Assembly: GCF_013927005.1 (NCBI RefSeq)
Contig: NZ_CP055930.1
Coordinates: forward strand, 1,612,001 to 1,676,000
Source: Enterobacter sp. RHBSTW-00175
GTDB taxonomy: Bacteria > Pseudomonadota > Gammaproteobacteria > Enterobacterales > Enterobacteriaceae
Length of the DNA: 64,000 nt
Direction of reading: 5' to 3'
The notes beneath the pieces are model-generated. The model made no database searches, had not been told where the DNA came from, and saw nothing but the letters and a program-made list of their open reading frames with translations. Position numbers and translations under genes: made by a program. This document shows positions 42,771 to 51,892 of this stretch, piece by piece. The stretch's first letter is position 1; the number at the start of each line of letters is the position of its first letter.

Positions 42771-43592
42771 TTACTTCTTGGCGTCTGCCGCTGCTTTCTC
42801 GTCTGCCGGCGCGTCAGTTTTCGCATCAGCTTTCGGTGCTGGTTTGATGTCCAGCAGCTCTACTTCAAAGACCAGAGTAGAGTTCGCAGGGATTCCTGGA
42901 ACGCCAGTTTTGCCGTAAGCCAGATCTGGTGGGATAACCAGCTGGATTTTACCGCCTTTCTTGATGTTTTTCAGGCCTTCAGTCCAGCCAGGGATCACAC
43001 CATCCAGACGGAAGGAAAGAGGCTCACCACGGGTGTATGAGTTATCGAACTCTTTACCGTCGATCAGCGTACCTTTGTAGTTAACCACTACAGTGTCGCT
43101 GTCTTTTGGCGCATCGCCAGTACCTTCTTTCTCTACTTTATAGACCAGGCCAGTAGAAGAGGTTTTGGCGCCTTTCTCTTTAGCAAAAGTATCGCGGTAG
43201 GCTTTGCCTTTCGCTTCGTTGTCTTTTGCATCAGCATCCATCTTGGTCTGAGCTGCGCCTTTCACGCGAGCTTCAAACGCCTGAAGAGTCTGTTCGATTT
43301 CCTGGTCAGACAATTTGCTCTTGTCTGCGAAAGCATCCTGAACACCGGCGATCAGCTGGGCTTTATCCAGTTTGATGCCCAGTTTCTCTTGCTCTTTCAG
43401 AGAGTTTTCCATGTAACGACCCAGAGATGCGCCGAGTGCGTAGGCGGATTTCTGGTCGTCATTTTTGAACGCTGCTTTGCTGTCTGTCGTCGCAGCAGGT
43501 TTCGCAGCAGTATCAGCAGCGAAAGACAGCGGCGCATTCAGTGCAACCGCCATCGTGGTTGCCAGCAGCGTTACTTTAAACAGTGATTTCAT
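42771..43592 (-). CDS. fkpA: Periplasmic FKBP-type peptidyl-prolyl isomerase FkpA
   Basis: Periplasmic prolyl isomerase and chaperone. 273 residues: signal peptide (MKSLFKVTLLATTMAVALNA, cleaved near SFAADT), an N-terminal dimerising helical domain (about 40-140), and the FKBP domain (TVVVNYKGTLIDGKEFDNSY, VIPGWTEGLKNI, NSTLVFEVELLDI). The Ala/Lys/Asp-rich tail is variable. A sigma-E-type promoter lies upstream. Confidence 0.98.
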   Translation of the reverse strand: MKSLFKVTLLATTMAVALNAPLSFAADTAAKPAATTDSKAAFKNDDQKSAYALGASLGRYMENSLKEQEKLGIKLDKAQLIAGVQDAFADKSKLSDQEIEQTLQAFEARVKGAAQTKMDADAKDNEAKGKAYRDTFAKEKGAKTSSTGLVYKVEKEGTGDAPKDSDTVVVNYKGTLIDGKEFDNSYTRGEPLSFRLDGVIPGWTEGLKNIKKGGKIQLVIPPDLAYGKTGVPGIPANSTLVFEVELLDIKPAPKADAKTDAPADEKAAADAKK

Positions 43593-43706
43593 CCATATCT
43601 CCAGGGCCTGGGGACTTTCACCCCAGCATTAAACGTAAATGAGTTACGTACTATAAATCGTTGCGGAAGAAATCTACAGACAGACTCTCCCGATTCTCGC
43701 CACTTT

Positions 43707-43734
43707 TCAGACTATTTTTGTTTAAATAAGTTTC
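43707..43734 (-). promoter_or_regulatory. Sigma-E-type promoter of fkpA
   Basis: On the minus strand GAAACTT (43728-43734) and TCTGA (43707-43711) with 16 bases between AAACTT and TCTGA match the sigma-E pattern GGAACTT-N16-TCTGA. E. coli fkpA belongs to the sigma-E regulon. The distance to the ATG is about 110 bases. Confidence 0.72.
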
Positions 43735-43830
43735 TTGCTACAGGGATGAATACTGTACTTAGGGATAAACTCGGTTAAACTTCGCCGCCGCTGGCCCATT
43801 ATGGCGAATCAGAAACAGACGAGGTGAATC

Positions 43831-44049
43831 ATGAAGGACACGATGATAGAAGAGAGACTGGCCGAGCTTGAAAGCCGACTGGCTTTTCAGGACATCACCA
43901 TCGAAGAGCTCAACCAAACGGTGACCGCCCACGAGCTAGAAATGGCAAAACTGCGGGATCTGCTGCGTCTGCTCACTGAAAAAGTGAAAGCCACACAGTC
44001 ATCGCACATCGCCTCTCAATCTGAAGAGACGCCACCACCTCATTATTGA
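43831..44049 (+). CDS. slyX: SlyX family protein
   Basis: 72-residue mostly helical protein, predicted coiled coil ([20 protein letters not shown]), ending with the family tail [18 protein letters not shown] precedes the ATG. Function unknown. It converges on slyD and shares a bidirectional terminator with it. Confidence 0.94.
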   Translation: MKDTMIEERLAELESRLAFQDITIEELNQTVTAHELEMAKLRDLLRLLTEKVKATQSSHIASQSEETPPPHY

Positions 44050-44054
44050 GGCGT

Positions 44055-44083
44055 AAAAAAAGCGGGATAATCCCGCTTTTTTT
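44055..44083. terminator. Bidirectional slyX/slyD terminator
   Basis: A perfect 13-base inverted repeat AAAAAAAGCGGGA/TCCCGCTTTTTTT around TAA (44055-44067 with 44071-44083). It gives a T-run on both strands and serves the convergent slyX and slyD. Confidence 0.95.
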
Positions 44084-44101
44084 ATTTTCCGCATAACGGA
44101 A

Positions 44102-44704
44102 TTAGTGACAACCGCAACCGCCGTTACCGCAACCACCTTTACCGTGGTCATGACCATGGTCGTGGTCGTGGTCGTGATCGTGGCCGTGACCACCGCAGCA
44201 ACCATCGTGGCCGTGATCGTGGTCATGGTCGTGTCCATTCGCACCGTGAACATGGCCGTGAGCCAGTTCTTCTTCGGTCGCTTCACGGATAGCAACAACT
44301 TCTACGTTGAATTTCAGGTTCTGGCCAGCCAGCATGTGGTTGCCGTCAACGACAACGTGGTCGTCTTCAACTTCAGTAATTTCTACAGGAACCGGGCCCT
44401 GGTCGGTTTCAGCCAGGAAACGCATACCAACCTGAAGTTCGTCAACGCCCATGAACACGTCTTTAGGGACGCGCTGAACCAGGTTGTCGTCGTACTGACC
44501 GTAAGCGTCATTTGCACCTACAGCAACGTCAAATTTGTCGCCAACGTCATGACCTTCCAGCGCAGTTTCCAGGCCGGAAATCAGGGAGCCGTGACCATGC
44601 AGGTAGTCCAGCGGCGCACTCACCGGAGACTCATCAACCAACACACCGTCTTCTGTACGTACCTGATAGGCCAGGCTGACCACCAGGTCTTTTGCTACTT
44701 TCAT
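44102..44704 (-). CDS. slyD: FKBP-type isomerase and nickel metallochaperone SlyD
   Basis: Cytosolic prolyl isomerase, chaperone and Ni supplier for hydrogenase maturation. 200 residues: the FKBP domain ([40 protein letters not shown]), an inserted chaperone flap (about 72-125), and a metal-binding tail from about residue 150, rich in His, Asp and Cys ([33 protein letters not shown]). The tail is longer in His-Asp repeats than in E. coli (196 residues). Confidence 0.98.
   Translation of the reverse strand: MKVAKDLVVSLAYQVRTEDGVLVDESPVSAPLDYLHGHGSLISGLETALEGHDVGDKFDVAVGANDAYGQYDDNLVQRVPKDVFMGVDELQVGMRFLAETDQGPVPVEITEVEDDHVVVDGNHMLAGQNLKFNVEVVAIREATEEELAHGHVHGANGHDHDHDHGHDGCCGGHGHDHDHDHDHGHDHGKGGCGNGGCGCH
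44105..44240. repeat. His/Asp codon repeat tract in slyD
   Basis: Tandem CATGACCAC-type hexamer repeats code for the (His-Asp)n tail. Low-complexity DNA of this kind varies in repeat number between strains. It also keeps both strands open, which creates a false antisense reading frame. Confidence 0.8.
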
Positions 44705-44798
44705 GATATCTCCTGAGCGTGGGAAAATTGCTGGCGCAGATTGTAGCCGAAATCTGCACCCGTGTACCCTTTAGCTTAAAAAAACTCAGGGCATATCG

Positions 44799-44999
44799 CT
44801 AGTCCGGATGAAAAATGCCGATCACTTGCTCTTCTTTGCGAACATGATCGCGCGCCTCTTTGTCGGCCTCGCGCATCTGATGACCGCACTTAACACACTC
44901 AACAACATCAATATTATTCTCGCGCCACATTGCCAGCGTATCTTGCGCCTGGCAGGTCGGGCACTTTGCACCCGCAATAAAGCGTTTACGTACCGCCAT
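44799..44999 (-). CDS. yheV: YheV, putative zinc-ribbon protein
   Basis: 66-residue protein with two CxxC pairs (CPTC at about 13-16, CVKC at about 35-38), typical of a small zinc ribbon; ends EQVIGIFHPD. Function unknown. It follows kefB by 12 bases and is probably in the kefG-kefB-yheV operon. Confidence 0.93.
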   Translation of the reverse strand: MAVRKRFIAGAKCPTCQAQDTLAMWRENNIDVVECVKCGHQMREADKEARDHVRKEEQVIGIFHPD

Positions 45000-45011
45000 G
45001 TTATTTACCTT

Positions 45012-46817
45012 TTATTCAAATTCATCCCAGCCATCCAGCTGGCGTCGTTCTTGCTGCATCTCTCTCTGGAAGATTTCTTCCAGCTCGCGTCGCGCCTCCC
45101 GTACACGGGAAATCTGCACCGTATCGGTGTGAACAGGCATAAGCTCGCGCAACATGCGCATATCCAGCCTGCGGAAATGCATCTGGGCGCGCTGGGCCTG
45201 ATGAGGATGCATACCCAGTGAAACAAGCGCTTTACGCCCAAGCTCTAGCGCGGATGAGAAAGTCTCACGCGAGAAATGTTTTACCCCCGCCTGCAACAGT
45301 TCATGCGCCTCAACACGCCCACGGGCGCGCGCCAGGATATGTAAATGAGGGAAGTGCTGCTGGCACAACTCCACCAGCTTCATGGTGTCTTCCGGCTCGT
45401 TACAGGTAATGACGATGGACTCAGCGGCTTCTGCCCCGGCAGAGCGTAAAAGCTCAAGCTGAGTGGCATCACCGTAGTAAACCTTATAGCCATATTTTCG
45501 CATCAGGTTCACCGCGCTAATATCACGCTCCAGCACCGTAATACGCATTTTGTTCGCCATGAGCAAACGCCCGATAACCTGACCAAAACGGCCAAATCCC
45601 ACGACGATCACCTGCGGCTTATCATCTTCCACCCACGGGGTTTCGTCTTCATCTTCTGTCAGGTTAAAGCGGCGAGACAGAAACTTATCCACCAGCTTCA
45701 TCAGCAGCGGCGTGGTCATCATCGACAACGTCACCGTCACCAGCAGCAACGCCATCTGGTCATCTTTGAACAATTTCTGCGACGATGCCATGGAGAAGAG
45801 CACAAATGCGAACTCTCCCCCCTGGCTTAATACGCTGGCAAACTGCATTCGCTCAGCGCTGCGCAGCCCGTAAATCCGCGCCAGCGCGTACAGCACCAGC
45901 GTTTTGACCACCACCAGCACGGCAACACAGAGCATTACCCACAGAAAATGGGTATAAAGCACGCCCAGATTGAGTGCCATACCCACCGAAATAAAGAACA
46001 GCCCTAAAAGCAGCCCTTTAAAGGGATCGATGGCAATTTCCAGCTCGTGACGATACTCGCTCTCGGCAAGCAGCACTCCGGCGATAAACGTCCCGAGCGC
46101 CATAGAAAGCCCCAGCGCATCCATAAACAACGCCGACCCAAGAACCAGCAGCAGCGTTGCCGCCGTAAACACTTCGCGTACGCCGGATGCGGCAATAAAG
46201 CGGAACACCGGGCGCAGTAAGAAGCGCCCGCCAATCAGCATCCCCGCGAAGGCCAGCACCTTCATCGAGACTTTTGCCCAGTCAAAGTGATCGTCGCCAG
46301 AGCCTGCCAGCAGCGGCACCAGCGCAAGGGCCGGGATCACCGCCAAATCCTGAAACAGCAGCACCGAAAAACCCAGTTGACCCGCTTCGCTGCGGTTCAT
46401 GCCCTTGTCGCGCATCAGCTGTAACGCCATTGCCGTGGAAGACATGGCCAGACCAATACCGCCAATCACCGCCGCCTGCCAGGAAAAATGAGTGAGCATT
46501 AATAGCCCGCCCAGAATGGCAGCACTGAACACTACCTGGGCCGTTCCGACACCAAAAATAGAGCGGCGTAACTGCCACAGCTTAGACGGGTTCAGCTCAA
46601 GGCCGATGATGAACATCAGGAACACCACGCCCAGCTCAGAGAAATGCAGGATTTCATCAACATCGCTGATAAAACCAAGTCCCCACGGGCCGATGGCAAT
46701 TCCCGCCAGCAGATACCCCAGCACCGCGCCAATACCAATCCGCGATGCCAGCGGCACAGCAACCACGGCGGCAAATAAGAAGAGAACGCCAGCCAGCAGT
46801 AAATTCGATCCTTCCAT
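45012..46817 (-). CDS. kefB: Glutathione-regulated potassium/proton antiporter KefB
   Basis: Protects against electrophiles by acidifying the cytosol when glutathione adducts bind. From ATG 46817, 601 residues ([20 protein letters not shown]): a CPA2-type membrane domain with about twelve helices, then the RCK/KTN domain ([20 protein letters not shown]) near 400 and a charged C-terminus. Its ATG shares a base with the kefG stop. The frame is open 12 codons further upstream inside kefG, probably unused. Confidence 0.98.
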   Translation of the reverse strand: MEGSNLLLAGVLFLFAAVVAVPLASRIGIGAVLGYLLAGIAIGPWGLGFISDVDEILHFSELGVVFLMFIIGLELNPSKLWQLRRSIFGVGTAQVVFSAAILGGLLMLTHFSWQAAVIGGIGLAMSSTAMALQLMRDKGMNRSEAGQLGFSVLLFQDLAVIPALALVPLLAGSGDDHFDWAKVSMKVLAFAGMLIGGRFLLRPVFRFIAASGVREVFTAATLLLVLGSALFMDALGLSMALGTFIAGVLLAESEYRHELEIAIDPFKGLLLGLFFISVGMALNLGVLYTHFLWVMLCVAVLVVVKTLVLYALARIYGLRSAERMQFASVLSQGGEFAFVLFSMASSQKLFKDDQMALLLVTVTLSMMTTPLLMKLVDKFLSRRFNLTEDEDETPWVEDDKPQVIVVGFGRFGQVIGRLLMANKMRITVLERDISAVNLMRKYGYKVYYGDATQLELLRSAGAEAAESIVITCNEPEDTMKLVELCQQHFPHLHILARARGRVEAHELLQAGVKHFSRETFSSALELGRKALVSLGMHPHQAQRAQMHFRRLDMRMLRELMPVHTDTVQISRVREARRELEEIFQREMQQERRQLDGWDEFE

Positions 46818-47371
46818 CAGCGACCTCCTGCCGGGATCGGCGAGGCCAGCCATTCACCATAGGCTTTGGCATGATTCGCCAGCTCCTGCGGCTCCTGACG
46901 GCGCGCCCAGTAAACAATTATCGGGCTCATCCAGTGCATACGGCACATGGCAGCCGTGAGTTCAAACGGTCGCAAAATATCGCTCATGGGATAACGATTC
47001 AGACCATCGTAGCGGTATGCGCTCTCTGGCTCGCCCGTGGTGATGACGCTACGCCAGTACTTTCCCGCCAGTTGGTTGCCCCCTACCCCGCTGGAGAAAC
47101 CCCGGCTCAGAACGCGATCCAGCCACTCTTTTAGCAGCGCCGGACAGCTGTAGGTATAAAGCGGATGCTGGAACACAATCACGTCATGCTGACGCAGGAG
47201 TTCCTGCTCGTATGGAATATCGATAAAGAAATCAGGGTAGTGCGCGTAGAGATCGTGCACCGTCACGTTACTGAGCAGTGAAGCCGGCTTAAGCAGAACC
47301 CGGTTCGCCACCGAGTCCTGAGATTCCGGATGGGCATACAGCAGCAGCACTTTTGCTGTCTGAAACATCAC
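46817..47371 (-). CDS. kefG: KefB ancillary quinone oxidoreductase KefG
   Basis: Flavodoxin-fold NAD(P)H oxidoreductase needed for full KefB activity. 184 residues starting [20 protein letters not shown], with the FMN-binding region [20 protein letters not shown] and [17 protein letters not shown]. First gene of kefG-kefB-yheV; divergent from yheS. Confidence 0.97.
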   Translation of the reverse strand: MMFQTAKVLLLYAHPESQDSVANRVLLKPASLLSNVTVHDLYAHYPDFFIDIPYEQELLRQHDVIVFQHPLYTYSCPALLKEWLDRVLSRGFSSGVGGNQLAGKYWRSVITTGEPESAYRYDGLNRYPMSDILRPFELTAAMCRMHWMSPIIVYWARRQEPQELANHAKAYGEWLASPIPAGGR

Positions 47372-47500
47372 TCCCCTCCCGGTTCTGTTTTTGTGTATTG
47401 TTGTCGTTTTGGGCTACCATGGCGGCCCGGTGGGGAATATGGCCCACACCTTACATTATCATAATGACAAATTAACATAGTCGGAACATACGGCGCTTCT
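47372..47500. promoter_or_regulatory. kefG/yheS divergent promoter region
   Basis: 129 bases between the two starts, including GGAGGGGAG, the kefG ribosome site, next to 47372. Promoters for both genes should lie here; no confident hexamer pair was found. Confidence 0.4.
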
Positions 47501-49405
47501 ATGATTGTTTTCTCCTCGTTACAAATTCGTCGCGGCGTGCGTGTCCTGCTGGACAACGCAACGGCCACCATCAATCCAGGTCAAAAAGTCGGTCTGGTCG
47601 GCAAAAACGGCTGTGGCAAATCCACCCTGCTGGCGCTGCTGAAAAACGAGATAAGCGCCGATGGCGGCAACTTTACCTTCCCGGGTAACTGGCAGCTTGC
47701 GTGGGTAAATCAGGAAACCCCCGCGCTGAGCGAACCCGCACTCGACTATGTCATTGACGGCGATCGTGAATACCGCAAGCTGGAAGCAGAGCTAAACGCC
47801 GCCAACGAACGCAACGACGGTCACGCCATTGCTACCGTTCACGGCAAGCTGGACGCCATCGACGCCTGGACGATTCGCTCCCGCGCCTCCAGCCTGCTGC
47901 ACGGGCTGGGCTTTAGTAACGAACAGCTCGAACGCCCGGTGAGCGACTTCTCCGGTGGCTGGCGTATGCGTCTTAACCTGGCGCAGGCGCTGATCTGCCG
48001 CTCTGACCTGTTGTTACTCGATGAACCGACCAACCACCTCGATCTTGATGCGGTTATCTGGCTAGAAAAATGGCTGAAAAGCTATCAGGGTACGCTGATT
48101 CTGATTTCCCACGACCGCGACTTCCTCGATCCAGTGGTGGATAAAATCATTCATATTGAACAGCAAACCATGTTCGAATACACCGGCAACTACAGCTCTT
48201 TCGAACGCCAGCGTGCGACGCGTCTTGCGCAGCAGCAGTCGATGTACGAAAGCCAACAACAGCGTGTCGCGCATCTGCAAAGTTTCGTTGATCGTTTCAA
48301 AGCCAAAGCCTCTAAGGCCAAGCAGGCGCAGAGCCGCATCAAAATGCTGGAACGCATGGAGATGATTGCTCCGGCGCATGTGGATAACCCGTTCCACTTT
48401 AGCTTCCGCGAACCCGAAAGCCTGCCGAATCCGTTGCTGAAAATGGAGAAAGTCAGCGCGGGCTACGGTGAGCGCATTATTCTGGATTCCATCAAACTCA
48501 ACCTGGTGCCAGGTTCACGTATCGGCCTGTTAGGGCGTAACGGTGCGGGTAAATCGACCCTGATTAAGCTGCTGGCGGGTGAACTGAACCCGGTAAGCGG
48601 TGATATCGGTCTGGCTAAAGGCATCAAGCTTGGCTACTTCGCGCAGCATCAGCTGGAATTTTTACGCGCCGATGAGTCGCCGATTCAGCACCTGGCACGT
48701 CTGGCGCCGCAGGAAATGGAACAGAAGCTGCGCGACTATCTCGGCGGCTTTGGCTTCCAGGGCGATAAGGTGACGGAAAATACCGAACGCTTCTCCGGCG
48801 GTGAGAAAGCCCGTCTGGTGCTGGCGTTAATCGTCTGGCAGCGCCCTAATCTGCTGCTGCTCGATGAACCGACAAACCACCTGGATCTCGACATGCGTCA
48901 GGCGCTGACCGAAGCGCTGATTGAGTTCGAAGGCGCGCTGGTTGTGGTCTCGCACGATCGCCACCTGATCCGTTCGACTACCGACGATCTTTATCTGGTC
49001 CACGACGGTAAAGTCGAGCCCTTCGACGGCGACCTGGAAGACTACCAGCAGTGGCTGACAGACGTACAAAAGCAAGAGAACCAGCCGGACGAAGCGGCGA
49101 AAGACAATGCCAACAGCGCCCAGGCACGTAAAGATCAGAAGCGCCGCGAAGCAGAGTTACGCACCCAGACGCAGCCACTGCGTAAAGAGATCACCCGTCT
49201 GGAAAAAGAGATGGAGAAACTCAACGCCACGCTTGCCACCGTTGAAGAGAAGCTGGGCGACAGCGGGCTGTACGATCAGAGCCGCAAAGCCGAGCTGACC
49301 GACTGTCTGCAAACCCAGGCCAAAACCAAATCCAGCCTCGAAGAGTGTGAAATGGCGTGGCTGGACGCGCAAGAGCAGCTGGAAGCGATGCTACAGGCTG
49401 ACTAA
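47501..49405 (+). CDS. yheS: ABC-F family ATPase YheS
   Basis: Soluble ABC-F translation factor thought to act on the ribosomal E-site. 634 residues with two ATPase domains: Walker A GKNGCGKST (about 34) and GRNGAGKST (about 346), signatures FSGGWRMRL and FSGGEKARL, Walker B LLLLDEPTNHLDL twice. The linker (P-site tRNA interaction motif) has SKAKQAQSRIKML, and a charged coiled coil ends the protein. In E. coli it is next to yheT; here mdc intervenes. Confidence 0.98.
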   Translation: MIVFSSLQIRRGVRVLLDNATATINPGQKVGLVGKNGCGKSTLLALLKNEISADGGNFTFPGNWQLAWVNQETPALSEPALDYVIDGDREYRKLEAELNAANERNDGHAIATVHGKLDAIDAWTIRSRASSLLHGLGFSNEQLERPVSDFSGGWRMRLNLAQALICRSDLLLLDEPTNHLDLDAVIWLEKWLKSYQGTLILISHDRDFLDPVVDKIIHIEQQTMFEYTGNYSSFERQRATRLAQQQSMYESQQQRVAHLQSFVDRFKAKASKAKQAQSRIKMLERMEMIAPAHVDNPFHFSFREPESLPNPLLKMEKVSAGYGERIILDSIKLNLVPGSRIGLLGRNGAGKSTLIKLLAGELNPVSGDIGLAKGIKLGYFAQHQLEFLRADESPIQHLARLAPQEMEQKLRDYLGGFGFQGDKVTENTERFSGGEKARLVLALIVWQRPNLLLLDEPTNHLDLDMRQALTEALIEFEGALVVVSHDRHLIRSTTDDLYLVHDGKVEPFDGDLEDYQQWLTDVQKQENQPDEAAKDNANSAQARKDQKRREAELRTQTQPLRKEITRLEKEMEKLNATLATVEEKLGDSGLYDQSRKAELTDCLQTQAKTKSSLEECEMAWLDAQEQLEAMLQAD

Positions 49406-49419
49406 CCGTCAGGAGAGTT

Positions 49420-50352
49420 ATGAGTTTCGATACCACGAGCGATATTACATTCCGTAAACTCAGCATCTTCATGACGTTCATGGAGAAGGGCAATATCGCG
49501 CGTACCGCCGAAACTCTGGGCCTCAGCGGCGTCAGCGTGCACCGCGCGCTGCATACGCTGGAAGAAAACGTACGCTGCCCGCTCTTTACCCACAAGGGGC
49601 GTAACCTGATTGCGCTTCCGTCCGCCTGGACACTACTGGAGTATTGCCAGGAAGTGATGCAGGTAATGGCGCGCGGGGTGGAAGAGTCGCGCAAAATTGC
49701 CGGGATCGGCCAGGGAAGGCTGCGGGTGGGCACACTCTACTCGCTCACGCTGGAAACTGTGCCGCGCCTGATAATGGGCATGAAGCTACGCCGTCCGGAT
49801 CTGGAGATGGATCTGACGATGGGCTCTAACGAAACCTTGCTGCATTTGCTGGATGAAGGCGCGCTGGACGCCGTGTTAATTTCGATTTCCGAAAGCGATA
49901 TCGACCGTAACAGCCTTGAAGTCCTGCCCCTGTTCCATGACGATATTTTCCTTGCCGCCCCGGCGTCCGCCACGCTGAATACCCGCGGGCCAGCGGATCT
50001 CCGTGATTATAAAGATCAGAAATTTGTCGCGCTGGCGGAAGGCTTCGCCACGTATGCAGGCTTTCAGGAAGCCTTTCATATCGCCGGATTTGAACCCGAA
50101 ATCGTGACCCGCGTGAATGACATTTTCTCCATGCTCAGTCTGGTGCAGGCAGGTGTCGGCTTCACGCTGATGCCGGGCAGGATGAAGAAAGTGTATGAGA
50201 ATTCAGTACAGCTACTGAAGCTGGCGCAGCCGTACCAGATGCAGCAGCTTATCGCCATTGTGTTTGCCCGTAACCGCGAGCAGGACCCTAGCCTGCGCGC
50301 ATTAGCCGCCGAAGGGCGGATGTATGCGCGTAGTTTGCAAGAAGGTACCTGA
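49420..50352 (+). CDS. mdcR: LysR-type regulator, probable MdcR of the malonate operon
   Basis: 310 residues: an N-terminal LysR helix-turn-helix (FRKLSIFMTFMEKGNIARTA, LSGVSVHRALHTLEENV) and an effector domain (RLRVGTLYSLTLETVPRLIM, AGVGFTLMPGRMKKVYE). The product family and its placement beside the mdc operon identify MdcR, which activates mdc in Klebsiella. It begins 14 bases after the yheS stop with AGGAGA as ribosome site, so it may be read from the yheS promoter. It converges on mdcH. Confidence 0.9.
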   Translation: MSFDTTSDITFRKLSIFMTFMEKGNIARTAETLGLSGVSVHRALHTLEENVRCPLFTHKGRNLIALPSAWTLLEYCQEVMQVMARGVEESRKIAGIGQGRLRVGTLYSLTLETVPRLIMGMKLRRPDLEMDLTMGSNETLLHLLDEGALDAVLISISESDIDRNSLEVLPLFHDDIFLAAPASATLNTRGPADLRDYKDQKFVALAEGFATYAGFQEAFHIAGFEPEIVTRVNDIFSMLSLVQAGVGFTLMPGRMKKVYENSVQLLKLAQPYQMQQLIAIVFARNREQDPSLRALAAEGRMYARSLQEGT

Positions 50353-50357
50353 TGTTA

Positions 50358-50382
50358 TTGCCTGGTGGCGCTACGCTTACCG
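50358..50382. repeat. REP-like palindrome between mdcR and mdcH
   Basis: CCTGGTGGCGCTACGCTTACCG is an imperfect palindrome with core GGCGCTACGCTT, the complement of the AAGCG[C/T]AGCGCC core of the repeat at 63371-63402. It overlaps the mdcH stop codon and fills the 24-base gap between the convergent genes, the usual place for a REP element. Confidence 0.7.
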
Positions 50383-51273
50383 CTGAAGCCTACCCGCCAA
50401 ATGCACCGCCACATCCAGGCCGCTGCGTTCCAGTGAAATAGACTCCCCTTCCCAGGCGGCCTGCCGCGTCAGACAGGTCAGCACGCCACCGGGTGGCATC
50501 TCTATCGCCAGCCGTGCTTCACGCTCGTTAGCGGAAATTACCGCCTCCTGCCAGCGCACGGTTCGCGCCATGTTCATCGCCAGATCATCCGCGATCTTCT
50601 CCGGCTGCCAGAGCACGCGCCCGGTACTGCCACTCAGGTATGCACAGCGTGGGCGTGAAAGCATGACGGATTCAAACGCCGCCGCCAGCTTTTGTGCCGG
50701 TATTGCCAGCAACTCACAGTGCGACGGCACGCTCACCGCCAGCCGATGTGCCTTACTTGCCCCGCACGCCAGCGCGCGCGCCGCGACCTGTGCCATCCCC
50801 TCATCAGTTCCGGCAATCACTATTTGTGTTTCAGCGTTCAGGTTCGCAATATAGGTTCCGGTGCCTTCAATCAGCGTTTCAACCTGCGGCAGGGTTAATC
50901 CCATAATTGCCGTCAGGCCGTAACCGTGCGGGTAAGCCTGCTCCATCACATCACCGCGCAGCGCCACCAGCTTCAGTGCGTCAGTAAATTCCAGCACACC
51001 CGCGATAACCGCTGCCGGGTAAGCGCCAATAGACAGCCCGCTGACGATATCCGGGAAAACCCCACGACGTTCCAGCTCGCGCGCCCAGGCAACACCGGCA
51101 ATCAGCAGCGAAAGCTGCACCGCGCGGGTGTGGGTTAGCGAGGCTGCGCTGTCCAGCGTATCGATTTCGGCCCCCAGTACCTCGCGGGCCTGAGCCAGCA
51201 CCGTTCCCGGTAGATTTTGCAGCATCCCTTCATGCTGCGTGCCCTGTCCCGGAAAGGTAAACAGTATTTTCAT
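50377..51273 (-). CDS. mdcH: Malonate decarboxylase, malonyl-CoA:ACP transacylase MdcH
   Basis: Charges the decarboxylase acyl carrier protein with malonyl for the first turnover. From ATG 51273, 298 residues; the FabD-type fold has FTFPGQGTQHEGML at the start, the active serine Ser81 in GLSIGAYP, and the catalytic His region SVPSHCELLA. The ATG overlaps the mdcG stop. Last gene of the mdc operon. Confidence 0.95.
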   Translation of the reverse strand: MKILFTFPGQGTQHEGMLQNLPGTVLAQAREVLGAEIDTLDSAASLTHTRAVQLSLLIAGVAWARELERRGVFPDIVSGLSIGAYPAAVIAGVLEFTDALKLVALRGDVMEQAYPHGYGLTAIMGLTLPQVETLIEGTGTYIANLNAETQIVIAGTDEGMAQVAARALACGASKAHRLAVSVPSHCELLAIPAQKLAAAFESVMLSRPRCAYLSGSTGRVLWQPEKIADDLAMNMARTVRWQEAVISANEREARLAIEMPPGGVLTCLTRQAAWEGESISLERSGLDVAVHLAGRLQR

Positions 51274-51890
51274 CACTCCTCCCTGTGCCACGGATCCGCC
51301 ACCAGGCGCGGTCCACGGCGGGTTTTCAGCAGTATTTTTCCGTCACGCAGCCACTCTGCCAGCGCAAAGCCCCCTTCCGGCGTATCAACCTGCGTATCCG
51401 CCCGGCACAATGCGCGGCTGAGCTGCGACTGCCAGGCGGTAAAAGTATCAGGGGAAATCGGCTCAGGGGCGCGGATCAGCAGATCAAGATCGCTGTCGGC
51501 ATGTATTACCGGAATGCCGGTCGCCAGCGCATAGCCTGTGCTGCCGGTAATACCCCACGCCCACGGCCACGCCTGCTGAGAAAGCTGCAGCGCCACCTGA
51601 ACCGGTGGCTGGGTAACAAACGGAGAGCGCAGCAGATCGGCCGTCACGCTCAACGCCTCAGGCGTAACGACGCGGAGGACGTTTTCGGGCTTCACCCACC
51701 CGGCCGCACGCTGGTCGCGGCGCAGACCGCGCACGCCAACGGGAATACGGCCATTGTTATCAACATCACGCCGCACCACGACCGGCAGGCCGATATGCCA
51801 GGCAGCATCCACCCAGGATTCGGTGATCCCTTCCAGGGCATTGCGCGCGCTAAGCCAGATGAGGTCGTGTGGGCGTAATGTTGTGGTCAT
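51273..51890 (-). CDS. mdcG: Malonate decarboxylase holo-ACP synthase MdcG
   Basis: Phosphoribosyl-dephospho-CoA transferase that attaches 2'-(5''-phosphoribosyl)-3'-dephospho-CoA to MdcC. From ATG 51890 about 205 residues (MTTTLRPHDLIWLSARNALE); nucleotidyltransferase-type HADSDLDLLI holds the acidic metal site. In-frame sequence continues upstream to 51941 inside mdcF and is probably not used. It follows mdcF by 2 bases. Confidence 0.94.
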   Translation of the reverse strand: MTTTLRPHDLIWLSARNALEGITESWVDAAWHIGLPVVVRRDVDNNGRIPVGVRGLRRDQRAAGWVKPENVLRVVTPEALSVTADLLRSPFVTQPPVQVALQLSQQAWPWAWGITGSTGYALATGIPVIHADSDLDLLIRAPEPISPDTFTAWQSQLSRALCRADTQVDTPEGGFALAEWLRDGKILLKTRRGPRLVADPWHREE

Positions 51891-51892
51891 GA

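Noticed and set aside
44105..44716. A 203-codon plus-strand frame opposite slyD rich in Val and Thr
   Set aside because: It arises from the His-Asp codon repeat of slyD read backwards; low complexity and no start signals.
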